Shown in pieces: positions 46,652 to 49,331 of a stretch of DNA of 49,331 bases (the first letter of the stretch is position 1; each line of letters starts with the position of its first letter). The position numbers were made by a program, and so were the translations under genes. This DNA is from Bacteroidales bacterium (GTDB taxonomy: Bacteria; Bacteroidota; Bacteroidia; Bacteroidales; Dysgonomonadaceae): contig DURL01000059.1 in assembly GCA_012837345.1 (NCBI GenBank), positions 1-49,331 of the forward strand, read 5' to 3'. The notes under the pieces were generated by a model, which worked only from the letters and a program-made list of their open reading frames with translations, was not told the origin of the DNA and made no database searches.

Positions 46652-46684
46652 GGCTCCCTGCCATTTTTTAAATGACAGGGAGCT
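46652..46684 (+). terminator. Strong hairpin between peptide and maturase genes
   Basis: GGCTCCCTG (46652-46660) pairs with CAGGGAGCT (46676-46684), extended by CATTT and AAATG across a three-base loop; the one mismatch is C-A. No T-tract follows, so this is more likely an mRNA-stabilising or attenuating hairpin than a full terminator. It lies 7 bp after the peptide stop and 40 bp before the maturase start. Confidence 0.7.
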
Positions 46685-46724
46685 AACTTGAAAACTACTG
46701 AATTAATGTTGCTTAAGAGGTTAT

Positions 46725-48113
46725 ATGTGTAATGATTCATCATATTTTACGGGAAAGCTTTTTCACGTGAATGGGCAATCCTATTTTTTCAATACCATTC
46801 CGGGAACAATCAATGAGATCGCAAACAATATGGCTCCCATATTGCACGACCACCTCAATCCTCATGGGGGTTGCGACATACCCAGATCAGGCTCATATAC
46901 GGGTGATTTGCGACCTGTTATCAGAAATCCTTATACCACTGCAGAGATTAAAGAAACGCTGAATCATAAACTACGCTTATTGGTTTTAGAGCTGACAACT
47001 TCCTGTAATATGAATTGTGCCTATTGTATCAATGGTACATCCTATGAGCAGAAAGATTGTTTTACTTCAACACAGATGAGTAAGCAATCTGCTTTTGATG
47101 GCGTTGACTATCTCATCAATCATTCACAGAACCAGTCTAAGCCTCTGGCAATTTCATTTTATGGTGGAGAGCCCCTCTTGCGCTATTCGTTGTTAAAAGA
47201 GATTACAATTTATGCAGAGAAGGAAGCGAGCAAAAAAGGAAAAGATATATTCTTCTCTATCACCACCAATGGCACACTTTTGACTGGAGAAATGATTGAA
47301 TTCTTTATACAGCACTCTTTTCAATTGGTTATCAGCCTCGATGGTCCTGCAGAAATCAATGATCGCAATAGGAAACTTAAGAATGGAGAGGGGACTTTCA
47401 ATCAAATAATGAATATACTGCAAATGATTAAAAAAAGAGATGCTGTTTATTTTAATCATATGGTACGCTGCTCAGTTGTCGTTATGCCCAATGCAGATCT
47501 TATCGAGCTGGCAACTTTCTTCAATGAGCTACATGTTAACTTAATAGTGAATTTTGTGGAGACATATGGTCTGGATGATGCCAGATTCAGACAAAAAGCA
47601 CCCAACAATAGTATGGATACTCTTCAAAATAGTTTGATTGAACGTCTTTCAAAAGAAGGGATTTCAATTTTGTCCAACTCCTCGTCTGGAAAAGATTTTT
47701 CAATTGCGTTGTTGTCTCCCATGCTCAGGCGGTTCTTAGAGTCACAATCTTCATCCCGGTTTATGGAGCTGGGGCAGTGTATCCCCGGAGCGAGCAGGCT
47801 CTATTTGGCTGCAGACAATTACTACTATCCCTGCGAGAAATTAGCAGGCCACTCAATTGCCCGGATCGGTAATATTGAAACAGGCATAGATCCCATAAAA
47901 GCTGAAAACCTTATCAAGCAATTCTACGAGATGACAAGCTCAAAATGCAGCGGATGCTGGATGAGTTCACGATGCTCGGCTTGTTTGGCATTAACCTGTT
48001 CAGGAGATGGTCTCGATGAAAACAAGTTTAATCATTATTGCAACGGAATAAAATCGTGGGGATTATCAGACTTAAAAATGATATCTAAGACAATGTTCCA
48101 AAAATGTGTCTGA
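46725..48113 (+). CDS. Radical SAM/SPASM peptide-modifying enzyme
   Basis: A 462-residue radical SAM enzyme. The [4Fe-4S] cluster motif is CNMNCAYC (Cys94, 98, 101) and GGEPLL follows, as in SAM binding. The C-terminal half is a SPASM domain with auxiliary cluster cysteines near 352, 370, 408, 411, 417, 420 and 439 (segments SSKCSGCW, RCSACLA, HYCNG). The N-terminal 85 residues, opening MCNDSSYFTGKLFHVNG, are an extension that may bind the leader. SPASM enzymes make thioether, C-C or epimer changes in RiPPs. It directly follows the peptide gene, so it is the likely maturase. The specific chemistry is unknown. Confidence 0.88.
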   Translation: MCNDSSYFTGKLFHVNGQSYFFNTIPGTINEIANNMAPILHDHLNPHGGCDIPRSGSYTGDLRPVIRNPYTTAEIKETLNHKLRLLVLELTTSCNMNCAYCINGTSYEQKDCFTSTQMSKQSAFDGVDYLINHSQNQSKPLAISFYGGEPLLRYSLLKEITIYAEKEASKKGKDIFFSITTNGTLLTGEMIEFFIQHSFQLVISLDGPAEINDRNRKLKNGEGTFNQIMNILQMIKKRDAVYFNHMVRCSVVVMPNADLIELATFFNELHVNLIVNFVETYGLDDARFRQKAPNNSMDTLQNSLIERLSKEGISILSNSSSGKDFSIALLSPMLRRFLESQSSSRFMELGQCIPGASRLYLAADNYYYPCEKLAGHSIARIGNIETGIDPIKAENLIKQFYEMTSSKCSGCWMSSRCSACLALTCSGDGLDENKFNHYCNGIKSWGLSDLKMISKTMFQKCV

Positions 48114-48144
48114 GTAGTGTATATACAAATTAATACTGAAAAAT

Positions 48145-48405
48145 ATGAAAACAAGCAACTTAACAACCGGCAAAATCGCATTAGCACTTGCACTCATCGC
48201 AGTGCTTGTTCCATTCCTAATTTCTTTTCTATTCAAGTCATCTCGCGACTTTATCTGGATCAATGGACCTAATTTTATTTGGGGTTTAGAACTCATCGCA
48301 TTCGTATTAGGCATCCTCTCATGGCGCACTCTCCCGGGAAAAATAGGTGTCATCCTTTCCATAGGGATCTCATTGCTTCTTGTCGGATACTTGTCAATTG
48401 TATGA
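48145..48405 (+). CDS. Small three-helix membrane protein
   Basis: An 86-residue, very hydrophobic protein with three predicted membrane helices (about 10-30, 44-60 and 66-84) joined by short loops (FKSSRDFIWINGPN). It lies 31 bp after the radical SAM gene. Its position suggests immunity or export for the peptide, but no homology is recognised. A ZIP- or ABC-type transporter is not present in the cassette. Confidence 0.6.
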   Translation: MKTSNLTTGKIALALALIAVLVPFLISFLFKSSRDFIWINGPNFIWGLELIAFVLGILSWRTLPGKIGVILSIGISLLLVGYLSIV

Positions 48406-48420
48406 TGTGAAGTACCCCGT

Positions 48421-49331
48421 ATGTCATCAGTGTATTCCATAATGCCTCCTAAATACTCAAAGAAAGAGATGCTGGTTATCAACATATCGAATAAAACATT
48501 GCATCTGTATTTCAGCTATAACCATACCATCATTGAAAAAATTAAGAAAATCCCAACAAGATCCTGGAATCCTATCAGGAAATGTTGGGAGCTACCCTAT
48601 TCTGAGAAGTACCTGGCTGAGATAAAGCGAATAGCCAGTCAGGAAGAACTTGATGTCATCTATCGTGAAGAGATTAAAACAAAAATTCGGCCCCGCGAAT
48701 TTAAGAAAGACAGCCAGAATTTTCGTGCTTGTCCACAGTGTTATATTGACAAGCTTAAAGAACTTAGATACAGTGATAATACGATCAAAGTATACACCGA
48801 TTTATTTTGTGAATTTATCAACTACTACCATGAAGTCGAAATCTCCCATATTACTGAATCAATGATTGTTGATTTTCTTCGATATCTTGTGAATAAGCGA
48901 AATGTCTCCACATCCTATCAGAACCAAAGTATCAATGCCATCAAGTTTTATTATGAAAAAGTATTGAGAGGGCCGCGCAAGGTATATCAGATTGATCGTC
49001 CACGTAAAGAAAAGACATTGCCCGAGGTGCTGAGTACCGAGGAAGTGGCAGCCATTTTGAAGTCAATCAATAACTTGAAACACAAAGCAATCATCATGAC
49101 AATCTATTCGTCCGGTTTGCGAATCAGTGAACTAACCAACCTTAGAATTACAGACATCGACAGCAAAAGAATGCAGATACATGTGAAACAGGGAAAAGGA
49201 AAAAAGGACAGATACACTCTATTAGGAAATAAGACATTGGATACTTTGCGGTTCTATATCAAGGAATACAAACCAAAAGAATGGTTGTTTGAGGGAGCAA
49301 ATGGGGGGCAATATTCAACTCGAAGTGTTCA
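48421..49331 (+). CDS. Tyrosine recombinase, cut by window end
   Basis: At least 303 residues, continuing past the window. An N-terminal extra domain of about 75 residues (KTLHLYFSYNHTIIEKIKK, then RKCWELPYSEKYLAE) is followed by a SAM-like domain (about 105-190) and the start of the catalytic domain with Arg234 in SGLRISEL. The HxxR, His and Tyr residues would lie beyond the window. Where it aligns (KEWLFEGANGGQYSTRSVQ against EEYLIEGQGGGRYSEKSVQ), it is clearly related to the left recombinase. It starts 15 bp after the three-helix gene, so it may share its transcript; an ATG at 48442 is an alternative. Confidence 0.88.
   Translation, partial: MSSVYSIMPPKYSKKEMLVINISNKTLHLYFSYNHTIIEKIKKIPTRSWNPIRKCWELPYSEKYLAEIKRIASQEELDVIYREEIKTKIRPREFKKDSQNFRACPQCYIDKLKELRYSDNTIKVYTDLFCEFINYYHEVEISHITESMIVDFLRYLVNKRNVSTSYQNQSINAIKFYYEKVLRGPRKVYQIDRPRKEKTLPEVLSTEEVAAILKSINNLKHKAIIMTIYSSGLRISELTNLRITDIDSKRMQIHVKQGKGKKDRYTLLGNKTLDTLRFYIKEYKPKEWLFEGANGGQYSTRSV

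Larger units (their letters stand above)
43701..49331. mobile_element. Putative recombinase-bounded genomic island carrying the peptide cassette
   Basis: Two related tyrosine recombinases face away from each other and enclose five plus-strand genes that are AT-richer than the neighbours. The second recombinase is cut off by the window end, so the right edge is unknown. No phage structural, transposase or conjugation genes are seen. No matching direct repeats that would mark ends were found, so the element's limits and type remain an inference. Confidence 0.55.

Noticed and set aside
43701-49331. Prophage or integrative conjugative element
   Set aside because: No capsid, tail, relaxase or type IV secretion genes are seen; only recombinases and the peptide cassette.

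Overview
The window is chromosomal DNA of a Bacteroidota bacterium, most likely order Bacteroidales. The evidence is lineage-typical gene content: a Bacteroidetes-type RNA polymerase omega subunit next to a BamD lipoprotein and a DUF4293 protein, a SusC-style TonB receptor with a carboxypeptidase-like N-terminal domain, DUF5686, DUF4919 and DUF1460 proteins, and fur next to purA. Most starts lack a Shine-Dalgarno sequence, and many genes are preceded by the Bacteroidetes -7 element TAnnTTTG. A family such as Dysgonomonadaceae would fit, but the sequence alone does not prove it.

Layout. Positions 46-4181 (minus): fur, purA and a YugP-type membrane peptidase, with a secreted family 10-like glycosidase. 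Positions 4496-7615 (plus): a TonB-dependent receptor and a DUF2271 protein. Positions 7629-8101: a tRNA-Gly(GCC) gene whose 5' leader carries two tandem 112-bp repeats, each holding exactly the first 36 nt of the same tRNA. Positions 8111-15907 (minus): msrC, an OmpA-like lipoprotein, yidC, pyrG, ftsE, a DUF4870 protein, a TlpA-like thioredoxin and a VanZ-like protein. Positions 16092-19436 (plus): an S41 protease, a CapA-like protein and an MgtC-like protein. Positions 19424-26818 (minus): one long run, probably read from a strong promoter at 26910-26940, with parC, an outer-membrane protein, patB, slyD, aroC and a DUF1460 amidase. Positions 27096-28016: an M48 lipoprotein. Positions 28141-32166 (minus): the bamD-rpoZ-DUF4293 group, a GH3 protein and a Crp/Fnr regulator. 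Positions 32354-43676 (plus): DUF5686, ispE, an S9 peptidase, an inositol-monophosphatase-like protein, a ZIP transporter, an XRE-cupin regulator, an acyl-CoA synthetase, fabD and a DUF4919 protein.

The accessory part is 43701-49331, which is visibly AT-richer. Two related tyrosine recombinases point away from each other: a complete one at 43701-44543 (minus) and a larger one cut off by the window end at 48421 (plus). Between them lies a five-gene plus-strand cassette: a zinc-peptidase-like protein (HEIAH), a 119-residue protein with one membrane segment, a 68-residue peptide with a helical, charged N-terminal half and a Cys/Gly-rich, hydrophobic C-terminal half, a radical SAM/SPASM enzyme, and an 86-residue three-helix membrane protein. 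I read it as an uncharacterised radical-SAM RiPP (ribosomally made, modified peptide) cassette carried on a recombinase-bounded island. The peptide gene has an unusually strong ribosome binding site and is followed by a strong hairpin, which fits high peptide and lower enzyme output.

The two items most worth following are this cassette and the half-tRNA repeats upstream of tRNA-Gly. The rest is mostly ordinary housekeeping and envelope biology for the phylum.
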